DNA of 64,000 nucleotides from Motacilla alba alba. Taxonomy: Eukaryota > Chordata > Aves > Passeriformes > Motacillidae. Below the pieces are notes generated by a model that had not been told where the DNA came from, did not search any database, and was given only the letters and a program-made list of their open reading frames with translations. The stretch lies in assembly GCF_015832195.1 (NCBI RefSeq), contig NC_052017.1, forward strand, positions 47,693,652-47,757,651, read 5' to 3'. Below are positions 9,911-23,183 of this stretch, in pieces. Position 1 is the stretch's first letter. The number at the start of each line of letters is the position of its first letter. Position numbers and translations under genes: made by a program.

Positions 9911-12900
9911 CAACTTGAATCAGAGCTGAAAGTGTGGTAGTTAAAGGAGGTGAATATGACATTTCTCTTCATAACAGTATGCTGTTTTCCATGTTTTTTC
10001 TCAATTTCAGGATATGGGCTCTGTCCTTTTGGGGTGTTCACTAGATTCTGGAAACAATGAGGAAAGAGTGGGAGCTACTGCCTTGATTGATTCTAATGTA
10101 AATTTGGAGTTTTGGTAATGCTTGCACATTGTCCATCTCACCTAGCAGTACTTGGCTTTCACTGCGAATGAAAGTCAGGCATGTTTACCATCTTCTTTCT
10201 GTTGCTGGCATTGTTTACACAGTCTAATTATTGTAAGAATGCAAAACAATTATGCCACATATTCATGGAGGAAGCTCTCAGCAGACATTCTGAAAACACC
10301 ATCTCCCACTCCATCAATAGTGCCAGCCTGCATGTATTCTCCAGGTTTTAGTTTTCTCATCACCCCAAATAATGTCGTTAATGGAAATGCTGGGAAATGT
10401 CTGGTGATGTGAAAATCATGATCTGCTTGTCATCATGCTTTTGAGTCTAATTAGTGCTGGCTTACAGTTTTCCCTGAGAAACCCATCTTCCTTTATAAGT
10501 CCTGTGAAACAATTTGTTTTGCAATGTTGACTTCAGTATATGAATCTCTTCTGAAAAAGTGGTTCTGTAATAATGGGGTTGGGAATTCTGCTTTTGAATG
10601 TGAGTTAACATCTCTTAAATGTGCTATATTTACAAAGAAAACTTCTGTGTGATTTCCCCTTTTGCAAGCCAGATGGAGAATCAGACTCTGGCGGGTCTTT
10701 CCTGTAGTTATGCAATGAGGTTATTGGTAGTAAAGGATCTGGAAGCTTAATTAAACTCTCAGTGACACCTCTGCAGGCTCTTTTATTTTCACTGGGTTCG
10801 CTCAGTTGCAACCGATTAGTCATCAAGTTGAGATTTAGGAAGCAATGCAAATAACATCTCCCACAAGAAGAAACAGAATCCTGCTCCTTTGACTGAGGCA
10901 TTGTTGGCTAACAGGACTAAAAAGCAGTTGAAAGCTTACTTTGTAATGAAACATGAATAATTAATTTGAAATATATGGTACTTCAGGAGTCAAGAGCATC
11001 AACAGTCAAGAGCTCCCTGTACAGTGAGCCTTGAGAAGCACATGGAGGGCTTTGCCAGATGGATTCTGGCAAATGCCACAGTTGTGTAAGATGTTTTTGT
11101 TTCCCTCTGTCAGTTCTATCCCTCTCCTGAAGGATCCTTGATGGAAAGTCCTGGACTGCAGAACTGACTTCCCTGGTTACTGGAGCAGACCCTAAAGCAG
11201 GAAAACTGCAGAAAGCAGCCATGGCTGTTCCCAATAAAATACACAGCCTGTCATCTTTGAAAGAAATTAAATAAATGAGCAGTTTCATAATATTCTTTTT
11301 TTGGTTTTATGCAGCTTAAACCAAGCCTCACACCTCCAAAGGCACTGATTCATTTCACGTGCAGTCTTACATTTCACATAGTTCTTTATAGATTATGCAT
11401 CTGTATACTTCTCTATAAGACTTTTCTTTATGCTTGCTTTTTAATTTGCTACCCTTAAAATGTCAGGAAGAAGATAATGAAAGTGGGGTTCTGCTCCAAA
11501 AAAAAAAGTAAAAATGATGACACTTGTGAGTCATTACCAGTCTCCATGAAATCTTTACCTTCATCTGCTGCTCTGGGTGTGATTCAGCTCAGTTTAACAC
11601 TAACACATGGCAGTAACCATCTGTGTTTGCTGTAAATATTTTATTTTTTAATTACAAATGGCTTGATTTAGAAAATCTGCAGCGGTACTGTGGGGTGGTT
11701 GTGGCTTGCAGGGGAAGAAGATAAGCACCTGGGAAGGTAATTTTTGCCCAAGCACTGTTGGAAGGGGTAGTGTGACACAGAGAGCAACCTAGGCTGCCCT
11801 CCAGCAGTCCAGTCCCTGCTGCTCCCTTCTTGGAGGAGCTGGACAGGAGAACACCAGCACAGACTGCAAAGGGGCTCTGAACATTTAGTGAAGGAGAAGG
11901 GGGTGGGGGGAATAAGGCAAAGAAAGCTCTAAGTTTATCTTTGAGGAGAAATAAGGAAAGGTGGTTGCTAAATGTCACTTACCCATCGTGATTCTCATAC
12001 AGTAAATATGGTCACATGTTGTGGCATGCTGAGCCTCCTACAAGTGTTTTGCTGTGGGATGACACTCACACTGGGGCTGAGGGTGTCACAGGAGCACCAT
12101 CCATCCTCAGAAGGGAAAAGTCCAGAGCTACCTTAGCCACCCAAAGGGAGGGTTTTCCAATGTGGGCATCCCTCAGGCTCCCTCCCTCTGCTGAAGTCCT
12201 ACCAACTGCAAAGTTTTTCCATCAGACTGTCATTCTAGACAGTCCTTCTCATCTTAGGAGCTTCTTTGCTGCAACATCTGCCTGATTTTAGCTGCTCTGG
12301 TGGTGCTCTTTCTCCTCTAGGGTCTGCCATTAACTCTGAGGTCTGTGTCCCAAAAAGGGAGTGAGATAAATGGCCCCAGGGGAATAGAGTAGGCTCCTTT
12401 CTTTCTAGCATGAGAGACTGGGGAAGAGCAAGAATGGACACTTGTGGGACTGAAAGATTTGGGGATCTCTAGTTTGCAGTTTGCATTACACAATTTAGGT
12501 TTGTTCTTAAAAGAAAAAGCAGATGTGCTGAAGATAAGGTGTACGATACAAAGTTTTGAAGTCTTCTTGCTTGCCCTCATGAGGCCAGAGAGTGGGTCCA
12601 GAGGTGCGTGTCTCCCATAGTCCTGCAGTCCAGGTGTAGGCACTAAGAACATTTTCTTTCTTTGCAGCTGGCACTTTGGAAACTCACCTAATGGGACCAG
12701 ACACATTTGGCTGGGAGAAACTTTAGTTCCGTTGGTGACGTGTAGGACAGGAGGAACCCAACTTGACACATAGCTGAGTTTGCAGGGCTGACAGTTAAAG
12801 GAAAAGTAATATTGCATGCGAATTTAACCATGCTTGATGTGAAAATGTGAAAGATAAAGAACTTGGAATCCCATCATACTAATTTTATATGATCTTTTAG

Positions 12901-14404
12901 GGCTAAGACTGTATATTTATGAGATAGAGATATTATTCTGATTTTTTTTTCTTGTTGTATGTGAGCCTGAATTAGTTTTTCTTCAGTGAACTTAGAAGAC
13001 TGTCTGAACTGCTGAGTGATTTTCATTTTCTACAAATTGGGTTAGACTGGGTCAGTGATTGATCTCCCCTACACTGGTGCATATCAGACATGGAAGTGCT
13101 GGCATAAGTATGACTGGAAATGCCCATTAGGGTAGCAGAAAGGATATTATAGAAATTAAACTGATAACTGATCCCCCTCCCCTCCTTTTAAAAAAAAAAA
13201 TTGCTTCAGTATTCAAATTGTTTTTGAAAGAATCCAGCTGATAAGTGATAATGAGCATGGTTTTGTTTTCCTTCTGCTCCAGTAGCTAATGCAGATAAGA
13301 ATTCATGCAAATACCATGATGAGTCTGTTTGTTTTTTGTTTTTTGTTTTTTTTTGTTTTTTTTTTTTTTTAATTCAGTTAATCTAATTGAATAAAATACA
13401 TTTTGGTCATCTAAAAAGACTGTGATTCTTTTATTTTGTTTTGTAAACCATGGTTATAATACCATATGCTTTACAATAATACTTTATTGCATGGTATAGT
13501 TTATAACTGCCTTACCATCAAATGTATTCTGAGCATGTAAGGCTTATTTGATGTATTTCTTCAATGTCTTAAAAAATCTGTTTCTATGAGGGCAGGTAGT
13601 TAAAATCTAGTATTATTCAGGTTATAAAGTCAAGCTTTTATGACTATTGATTAGAACTGCTGTTCCCCCAACCCATGTTCCTGTGCATTAAGATATATGC
13701 ATTATTGCATTATCAGATGCTGCTTTTTTTTTATCCTGAGGGACTCTTTCCATCAGTGTATGTGATGGACAAAGCTTTCCTAATGAGCCTCTACTCTACT
13801 GTTTAGACTGGCTCTTCATGCCTCCTGCTGTGTGTTTTTTCAGTCTTGCTATTAATACAGGCTTATTAGCTTCTGGGCTTTTTTGTCATGTTTTTTTTCT
13901 ACAGTAACAAATATGAATCAGCCTATCTGTGATACCTCCAAAGGGAGGGATTGTACTGCATTCATTGGCAGCCAAAGTGCAGAAAATAAAGTCAAAAGTA
14001 CTTTAATCTGGGCAAGAAAGCAATTTGAGATGCCCAGGTCCTGAATTTTGGGATGATTTGACATTATCTATATGTTGTGTTATATTATCTTGTGGTCTGA
14101 AGATCTCTTCCAGTATATGCCCTTGCAGCTGTGAGCCCTGAGCAGGTTTGTGAATCGGGTCTCAGAATGTTGTTTTGGCTACCAGACTCTGATACTCTGG
14201 AAAGTATAGATTAAGTCGATTGCTTTGAAACTCAGTAGAATTGGTTGAGGCAAAATCCAGCTCTTCAGGGCTGCAGTGCCTTAAGCAGAGAAACTGATCT
14301 TCCTCTATTTTTTCACACACTTTTCAGCTCTCCTAGTTACACGTATTTCTCTACAACACAGTCTTTAATTGAGTTTACCTGAAAAAGAGGGTCCAGTGTA
14401 CCAG

Positions 14405-14429
14405 TTCTTGTGTCCAGTGGACACAAGAA
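14405..14429. repeat. 25-bp palindrome with 12-bp perfect arms
   Basis: Arms 'ttcttgtgtcca' (14405-14416) and 'tggacacaagaa' (14418-14429) are perfect reverse complements separated by one base. Outer 'cagt' and 'actg' can pair as well with a small bulge. It lies about 60 bp from the end of a CR1 element, but it is not part of the CR1 consensus as I know it. Confidence 0.9.
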
Positions 14430-14490
14430 AAACTGCGTATGTATCTAAACTGTCTTGTATGCAACAAGGAAGTGAATTCACAAAAGAAAT

Positions 14491-15047
14491 TATTTGGGTT
14501 GGAAGTCACCCCAAAGATCATCTAGTTCCAAGCCCTCTGCTACAGGCATGGCAACCTCGTACTGCCTCCAGCTTGCTCAGAGCCCCATCTTGAACACTTT
14601 CAGTGATGGGGCATCCAAAGCTTCTCTGATAACCTGTATCACCACACTCACAGTAAAAGTTTCTTCCTCATATCTAATCTAAGTCTGTCCTCTTTCAGTT
14701 TAAGGCCGTTCCCCCTTGTCCTATCACTCCATGCCCTTATAAAAATCTATCTACAACTCTCTTGTAGGTACCTTTGGGTACTAATAGGCCATTCTAAGGT
14801 ATTCCTAGAGCTGCTGCCTTCTCCAGACTGGATATCCCCAACTCTGTCTTCACAGGAGGGCTGCTCCAGCCCTTTGTTCACCATCATGCCCTCCACTGGA
14901 GTTGCTCCAGCAGGTCCACATCCATCATTTGTCAAGGGCACCAGAGCTGGGTGCAGCATGCCAGGTCTCATGAGAATGAAAAAGTAGGGGAGAACTACAT
15001 TCCTTCACTTGCTGGCCATGCTGCTTTTGATGCAATGCAGGATGTGA
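14491..15047 (-). mobile_element. CR1 LINE 3' fragment (- orientation), intron 1
   Basis: Read on the + strand this is the reverse complement of the CR1 3' region. It opens with 'tttgggttggaagtcacc' and 'aagatcatctagttcc', continues with 'gatggggcatcca' and 'cccccttgtcctatcact', and ends with 'ctggccatgctgcttttgat', in the standard CR1 order. There are many substitutions and a deletion after 'ctccactgg', so it is an old 5'-truncated copy without coding capacity. It lies antisense to DCLK3 inside intron 1. Confidence 0.9.
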
Positions 15048-18000
15048 GTAATAACTTAATTTTCTCTTGTCTCACTGAGGACCTTGCTAATGTTCTCTTA
15101 ATTTATTCCCCTCTTTGTGTGTATGTAGTTATTCCTGTTATTTAAAAAAATATAAATCAAGGTGAGCTAATATGGCAAGTGACAACAAAAGCAGGTAGAT
15201 GTTCTTTATTGAGAACTGCAAAGGAGCAGACCATGTGAGTATAGTTCTATTGCTGACTTCCAATCCCATCTCTTTGTCTAAGTTTGGCATTCTACCTGAC
15301 TTCTTGATTCACTCTTATTCCTGTGTTTTACTGCTTCCCTATTACAGTCTCCAATTGCTTCAACTGTGTCAGTAAAGGCCAGGGGAATTGTTCTCAGGAG
15401 GTATAAAAGTTTGTAGGAAGTGCTGTGTGTCAGACAGTACCTGACTATGCACTATTGGCTTCCTTCTCTGCAGTCTGTTGTAATTCCTCTTTGCTCTTCT
15501 CCTCACAGTCCAGTTCTTCACTAGGTTTCTTTCTCCATTTTCAATTCCATGCCTCTGAGCTTCTGCGATGAGTGAGCATTTGGAGCTTGCTCAGGCTGGA
15601 ACTAACAGCAACTGTCCAACTAACAGCAACAGTAACAAGACATTGACACTGTCTTGATCCAGCCCTTGTGAAATTTGACTTTCTTTTTCTACTCAGGATT
15701 TTATCTGGTCAAAACTGATGCAATGTGTCTGCCTGCAGTGTTGTTGCTGCAATAACCATCAGTCCTGACTCAAACAAAATCTCTGCCCTAAAATGATGTA
15801 AGACATGGCAGAGGAGGAAAGGGGGTATGACTCTTCAGAGAAGAGTTCACCGGTAGTGTTTCCAGCTGTGGGGCTGTAGATAATGTAAAATTTACTTGCT
15901 GTAAAAGGATGCCTGTGATCATGTTTTGTTTCTGTGCATCTGATCTAGTGAACTAAGACTTGCCATGTTACTGCTTCAGTCTTGGGCAGTAACAGTGTGC
16001 ACTAGCCCTGGAAGTTGCAACTTTAAATAATTTACAGCAAGGAGAGGAGATCAAGATGGCACATTTCTAGAGGACTTGGATTGCATCCTGTAGCTGACTG
16101 CTGATGCACACTGCTAACCTGTGTGAGCTACGTACTTGGCTGCTCCGTGTTCAGTGCCTGAGGCATTCTTCATACTCAAGTACTTGAAGATACTTGTTAG
16201 TACTGTGAAATGAATCAGATGTTTTCTGTTCCAAGAAAGATAATTCTCTTTTTTTCCCCCTATGGTCTTTGTTTTACATGCCCTCAGCAGGAATTTTCTT
16301 AAGGAAAAAACAGGCATTTGTACTGCTGTCCTTTCTCTGCCTCCTTAAACAGTGTTTTGTTTATCCTATATTGGGACCAGTATATCAAAACAACTCCCAG
16401 ATACACAGTTTCTGTCATGTGCAAATTTAGATGCTGCTAATGTTTTGGGGCATTTTCATAATTGCTTTTGTAAGTGGAAGCCTTCTAAAAAAATTGGAGG
16501 TCTCAGATAACACCATCTTATTCACAGCAATGCCATGCCTGGATCCTATTTCACTGCTGCCTTCTGTTTTGTGTTGTAAAACTCCTTGTAAAAATTTAAT
16601 TCCCCTTCAACCTGTGACTTTATAGCAGAATGGTGAACCATTCAGTTAATTACTGAAACTGTGATATCCAGCAGGAGAGCCAAGAAGAAAGCAAGCTGAG
16701 AGGCAATATTTTAATTAATGAACAAAAGCTTATGGACTGGCCAAGGGAAAGGATAAGTTCTGAAAGACAAATGGCAGCGATACATTTTTAGTTGCAGTGG
16801 GTGACCTCTGGCAAACCCTGTTACCCTGCTGTTTTAGCTGGTGTAGCCAGGCAATTCCTTAAGATATAGATGTTGATGCTCTGTATACACAACTTCTTTG
16901 GAGCTTAAGTCTTCAGAATTCATTTTATTTTACTCCATGACCAGAATATGATCCAAAACACTCCAAGGAATTTTTGCAATTTCTCCCTGTGTTTTCCCAC
17001 CCTCCCCACCCCCACAGTGGGATGGACTGAGACGATCACAAATGATTTGTAAATTTTAAAACTGAGTCACAGAAGCTGTGCTCCCTGCAGGGGGGAACAT
17101 TTTCTCTGTAGGGAACATCTGTGCTTTGGCCATAGGCACTAAGTTTCTTGTTTCTGCTACATGTTTGAGCCCCCAAATTCCAGTTTGTTCCATCCCCCAT
17201 GCTTCTCTAGAGAGTTGGTGTCACTGTTTGCCCTACAAGGCCATCATGTCTTCATCATGTGGAGCTCTGTATTGCTCCTTGGGTTCTACTTTTTGTTTCC
17301 CCGTGCCTATGTGCACAGTTTAGGTGGTGTGCAGGGTACCCTTGACCAGCTGTGCTGCCTCACCCCTGCCCGTCCACAGCAGCAGCCTCAGCATCCTCCT
17401 TGGCCATGCTGCACCATTGATAATCCATAATACAGTAGAATATGTGGATAGATGTATATACAGATAAAACCAGACACACTCATCGATCCATCCTAACATT
17501 TCTAAGGAATATTTATATTTAATAATCATTAGCTCTCAGGAGGACAGCAAAAGAAAAAGCAGATTTTATTCACTGAGGTATAATTTGCCAGTGCTTGAAC
17601 TCATTGAAGTGTGTTTCTCATACCACCTCCCTCTTCCTCCTTCTCCCACTTGTATATAAATATGGAAACAAGATTTTGAAGCAATATAAATTGTAGCTAT
17701 AGGATTTGGGTATGTGTGTGACCTTTGAAGGCTTTCTAGAAATGCTAGTTACCGCTTTAAGCATATGCACTTTCCTGACAGATTGAGGCTTGCTTCTTGT
17801 GTATCAGTTAAATATAGCATAACTGGAAAATAACAGAAATTATGACTGAAATAGTTGTAACAGGCAGCTGAAGTGAATTTTTAATTGTATGTAATATATA
17901 GTCATTGTGACCACCACTTTGACAAAATTTGACGCTTCCCCTTTTCTTGGAAAATATTAGAAGATTCTTTCATGCAATGATTTAAGCAGTTATCTCCTTT

Positions 18001-20524
18001 CTCATCACAGAAGAATATGCAATTCTACTCTTATAACGAACATTGTTATATATCAACTTGCGGCTTTTTCAAAGTGTTTTTGGCTAGGAGTCAAGTTAGT
18101 TTGGAAAGAACAAAGCATTCCTGTATTGTTCTTAATAATGACATAAAACTGCTCTTATTCTATTAGTTACAGAATTAAAAAAAAAAAGCTTGTATTCTCC
18201 CTATGGCTTAGCCAATTTAGTGAAGAAAGGAAACATAATTGATGCCTGGGTAATTGCAACAATCAACAGTACAACCAAGCACTTAAAATCAATGGTTTAT
18301 AGAAAGATATGATAATAGCAGCATAATGGGGAGGAACATAATCTGTGGGAAAAGTCATTATTAGTGCACCACTGTTTTTATGTTGTACCAAGATTATAAG
18401 CAGTAAAAATGTCACTTGCAGTTCCCATAAGCAACATAAAGCTTTGATGACAGTGGGTACGCAAGAACCTGGAAATGTTGATTAAATTCAGAGCTTCCTC
18501 AGTTCCTGGTAACTAACATGTTGTGGAGTTGATTTAGTTTTCAGAGAACTGTTATTACAGCTGATTTATTTTTTTTCCTCCATTCACAGCAAGCTTTATT
18601 CTGGGTAGAATGTAAATACGTGAATGTTGAGAAATCACTAGCACGTATGTAGTCATCTTTTGATAACAAGAGATCATCCTTAAAAAACAGAATGAAGACA
18701 GAAATAACTTGTACAACCACCAAGCATTAGTCACACGTAGCTCTTATATAATGCTTACGTCTTCAATCAGCATGCTGGCAGCTGGGCTTCTTTGTAATAT
18801 TTGTTTGGAGAAGAAGCATCTATCTCATTTGGCAGGGGAAGAAAATGAAGCCAACAGTTAAGGGACATGCTAGGGGGCACACAGTGCTTTGCTGGTGAGA
18901 GTATTACAACCAAGAAGTGTCCATCATCCTGCATCAAGCAGAGGCAACAGCAGAGGTGATTCTGTAGCTGTGTCTCCTCCTGTGCTTTCCACACTCAAGC
19001 CCTGGCCTATCGGGTATTTTTTGAGGCAGAGCAAGTGAATGTTCTGCTGCAGCACTTCTGCAGTTTTCCCTTTTGTTTGTTGTTCTAGGAAAGGAGGTGT
19101 ATTTCTTCCTCACTCTATTATGCCTTGATGGAAAAGACAAATAAAAATCTGTAGCGTGGAATACCCAAAATGGCTTCTCGCACTTGAAACCCAAAATGCA
19201 GTAGGCATGAGCCTAACACCAAGAGAAACTCTGATATGTGCAGATTTTCCTTTGAGGATTTGGCCACTGCACCATGGCTATGGAATCACAGTAATTATGA
19301 AAATGGACCTGATTTTCAGGGGGATAAGCCACTGGTGTACAGAAATTTCCTTGTAATGATTCATTAACCATTCTGGCTGTTTCCTTTTGTCCTGGTCCTG
19401 TTTGCTCAGATATATTAAATGTTTGTTTCCAGCTGAAGAGCAAGGCTATTAAATGGAGCTGGAAACATTCTGCGATCTCATTCTAAAAGTACATTTCTTG
19501 AGGCTGAAAATAAATGCAATGTAAGCAGGTTTTAATCCTAGCAAGTACAACAGCTCAGAATACTTTTGGGGGACATTTTTATTCTGAGCTTATTGTTGAT
19601 AGACAGGGAATTGTGTTATAGCTTGGTTTGTCCATAACCATATGTTATGTTTTCAGTTCTTCTGCTTCACAATTATGCGTAACAAATGGTGCTATTTTCT
19701 TTGATGATGTTCTAAGATGAAATGTCAATGTCCCCAGAGAATACTCAGAACTTTGTGTGACTTCACATAATTTTAAAAATAAAAAAGTCAACCCAAAACA
19801 TTGAAAACCATGACTCCAATTATCAAGCAAAAATAAGATGGCCTTTCTTTAAGGCAAAAGATTAAATTGCATTGCTATTAGGTGACCTATAAAATTACAG
19901 TAAAAATTATAGCAAAAGTAATGTTTTATAAAAAGAGGTTTTTTAACTTGTTATAGAAGGTCCAGGGAAAATGAAGAGGAGATAATTATTTATAAAAATG
20001 TAAGGTTACATACAGAGTGCCATCTGGTAGTAATTTTAAAACACAAGTAATTAGTTTATCTTTCTTCATGTAAGTAAGTAAGCAGTGTAATTGTGCAACT
20101 TGTCGCCACAGGGTTTACAGAGGCCAAAATTTCTATTGGGTTCAGAAAGGAATTGAGTGAGTTTATGGGAGATGTATTAATTAGAGAATACTAAACAATC
20201 CGGATGCAATCCTGCAATCCTTTGAGGATTTATGAAAGTGTGAGGATTTAGAAGAAAGATCTATTTCTGTTCAATATTGGTTTTTTTTTTTTTTAATGAC
20301 ATTCCCCTGTCACAAAATGAATTTAGATTTTCTCACAAACTTGACAATGTTGGAGTTGCAACTATGTGGAGATACTCCTTAGTGGTAGTTAAAAGTTCTT
20401 TATAAACCTTGAAGTCACCTACCCTTACTCTCTGAAGTCACGTGCACAGACATGTAGAATACTATTGCTGCAATAGGTCTGATGATGCAAAATTATAAAT
20501 ATTCCTACTTTTTGTTTGCCTTAG

Positions 20525-22407
20525 GACGCCAAGGCTTGTTGGACCATTCCCCACGCAACGCAGGCTCAAAAGTAAAAGAGAGGAAACTGCATGGGACTTG
20601 TCCTCCTGTTGGTCGTGGAAACTATGAAAAACCATGTTTGGGTGAAAGCAGCCACAGGTCCTCATTTTTCAGTCCCCACAATGGTTTTCACACGATACAT
20701 TCAGAGCACAGTCCTGTGAAGCCAAGGATAATTACAGTGGTGAAACCTGGGGGACGCACGCTCCGGAGGATAACCTTGCTTCTCAACAGGAGATCAGTCC
20801 AGACCTTTGAGCAGCTGATGGCTGACATTTCAGAAGCTCTGGGATTTCCTCGTTGGAAGAATGACCGTGTGAGAAAGCTGTACAATCTGAGAGGCAGAGA
20901 AATCCGAAGTGTTTCTGAATTCTTCCGGGAAGGTGATGCGTTCATAGCTATGGGGAAGGAGCCTCTCACTTTGAAGGACTTGGAGGTGGTATTACAAGAA
21001 CTTTATCCTGAAAATCCTTATGCTGCCAGTGCTGCCATTCAGACGAATGAGGAGCAGTCCCAAAAACTGAAGAGCAGGCTGTATGACAAGGCCTCGAAAG
21101 TAGACAGTGGCTTTGATGAGACAGAAATGACCAAGAACTGCAGCGATGGCTTGTCTACCCAGCTGGTAGCTGGACATGAAGGAAAAAGTCAAGCCAAGAC
21201 AAAGCAAGAGGACAAAATGAGAACCAAAAAAAAGTGGACTAGAGAGAGCTGGGGTGGTGAGCATGGAGTGAAGCCTTCTAGAAAAACACGAGAAAGTGAG
21301 AGGTACCTTAACCATGAGAGGAGTTCTGAGGAAGGCTTAGAAGAGAGTTCTGAGGAGGTGCTGAGGTGTGAGAAATGCGAGCAGGAAAGGCAGGCCAGAG
21401 AAAAGTTACGGAGGGAAAGGCAGGCTGAGGCCTCGTTTGAGAATAGAGACTTGAACACAGGCGTGTGTCAGAGGTACCACGTGGAAAGAAATACAAAAGT
21501 CAGGAACTGCCGAAAGTCTCCTGAAACATGTCTGGATGGTGAGGAAGTTGGCTGGAAAGATAATGGCGGTAGGAGGATGTGGAAGCCGCTACACAGGATT
21601 GTTAATGAAGGGCTGGAGAAGCAAAAAAGGAACATTGAGAAAGAAAGGGATGTGGAGAAGCATGAAAACCATGGGAAGGAAGTAGTAAAAATCAGGAAGA
21701 ATGTTGTAGAAGGGCTCCAGCTATCTCATGAAGTGAAGGAAGGTAATGGAAGTGTAATGAACCAAAGTGGTTGGCTAAAGAAAGACACTCTGAGGGATGC
21801 TGAGAAAATGTCTAAAACACATAGGGAGGGCAGAGAGGGACAAAGGGCTAAAGAGGAAGCTGCCAGAAGAGAGGGGAATGGCACATGTAGAGAGAGTGAC
21901 ATGACTCGACGAGAAAAAACAGGGGAGCGTAGAGTGAGTAAAGAAGACAACAAAACTCAGGGATTGGAAAGCACAAGCAGGAGGCATGCAATTAAAAGCA
22001 GAACTGATGTGGAAAAACACTATGAGATTGGGAGAACTATTGGGGATGGGAACTTTGCAGTGGTGAAGGAATGTCGCCACTGTGATTCCAATCAGATCTA
22101 TGCAATGAAAATTGTTGATAAATCCAAGCTGAAGGGGAAGGAGGACATGATGGAAAGTGAAATCCTCATTATTCGGAGTCTCTCTCATCCTAATATAGTA
22201 AGCTTAATTGAGGTGTATGAAACAGAAGCTGAGATCTACCTAATCTTAGAGTATGTCCCAGGAGGGGACTTATTTGATGCAATCATAGAAAGTGTGAAGT
22301 TCACAGAGCATGATGCTGCTGTCATGATCACTGACCTGTGTGAAGCACTCGTTTATATTCACAGCAAGAACATTGTCCACAGGGACCTCAAACCAGAGAA
22401 TCTCTTG
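20525..22407 (+). CDS. DCLK3: DCLK3 exon 2: DCX domain, linker and kinase N-lobe
   Basis: This 1883-base exon encodes residues 21-648. The DCX domain (about 84-167) runs from 'KPRIITVVKPGG' through 'GFPRWKNDRVRKLYNLRG' to 'FIAMGKEPLT'. DCX domains bind microtubules and tubulin in the doublecortin family. Residues about 170-515 form a Lys/Glu/Arg-rich linker that is poorly structured and contains a C-E-K-C motif at 302-305, also present in human DCLK3 as I recall it. The kinase domain starts near 520: glycine loop 'IGDGNFAVV', ATP-binding Lys549 in 'YAMKI', helix-C Glu566, and the catalytic loop 'HRDLKPEN' with Asp641. All key residues are present. It begins after a strong acceptor and ends at 'TTG' before donor 'gtaagt' (phase 0). 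Met163 (ATG at 20950) corresponds to the start of the older, shorter human DCLK3 model. Confidence 0.97.
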
Positions 22408-23157
22408 GTAAGTACTGTCAAACACTTGGATTTGTGCAGGAATTGAATTTATTTTCCTTCCAATTACGGTTCTTTGAATTGTTTTAAGCAAATCCCATAC
22501 AGGAATAATGTGCTGTGGCAGGACTGTTTGAAAAAATGGGTACAATTTTGGAGTGAAATTACTGTTGCAGTTTGCTTTACATAGATCTGCTGTGCATTGC
22601 AGTTAGCAGTGGTTGTAGAAAGGAATTAAAAATTATCAGATATTCAGGGGTAGCGAGCATTTGTATTTTTCAGAAATCAAACCTGTTACTTAGCATCTGA
22701 CTTTCAGGTGTCCAAGGATGAATCATAAAGCATCTTCCGTGCAGACTAAAGGTTATTAAAATTGCTATATTATGTTATTTATTTGTTGGACTTTTTGTCC
22801 ACTGTGTTTGTATATCTTGCGGACTAGTGTGCTAATCCTCTAATATAGTCATTTTTATCTTGTGACAATTTCTTTGCTTAGAAGCAGAAATATGATGCAG
22901 TTGATTGAAATAATCTGACAGTAAAATGTTTTGGTGAATACAGCATTAAAGTCAGCTCAAATAGTTACTTCATGCCAAAGAGAAAAATTCTTGTTTCCAT
23001 CACATTTCTGAGGCTGCATTCTTTGCATCCAGCACTGAAGTCAATAGAGTTATTGACATGTGTGAATATGCATAGAAATGTTTGTAGTATTGACACTTCA
23101 CAATTGTAGAACTTCACATTGTAGACTGTAACAGTAAACAACTCTCCCTTGCTAAGT

Positions 23158-23183
23158 GTGTGTTACACTTTTGTGTAACACAC
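23158..23183. repeat. 11-bp stem inverted repeat in intron 2
   Basis: Perfect arms 'gtgtgttacac' (23158-23168) and 'gtgtaacacac' (23173-23183) enclose a TTTT loop. It would form a stable small hairpin in RNA or single-stranded DNA. I recognise no associated element. Confidence 0.85.

Larger units (their letters stand above)
7429..20524 (+). other. DCLK3: DCLK3 intron 1 (13.1 kb)
   Basis: Bounded by the donor 'gtgagt' at 7429 and the acceptor 'ctttttgtttgccttag' ending at 20524. The interior is AT-rich with only short chance open frames. Apart from the separately listed CR1 element, tandem duplication and inverted repeats, I see no exon, RNA gene or gene remnant. About 9240-9420 holds several homeodomain-type ATTA/TAAT motifs and a GATA site in otherwise low-repeat sequence, so an intronic enhancer is conceivable but unproven. 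Poly-T/TG low-complexity sequence occurs at about 13329-13371. Confidence 0.85.

Noticed and set aside
22408..22446. Extension of DCLK3 exon 2 to the stop at 22446
   Set aside because: A consensus donor 'gtaagt' follows 22407 and exon 3 continues the kinase domain exactly in frame; the extension is intron sequence.
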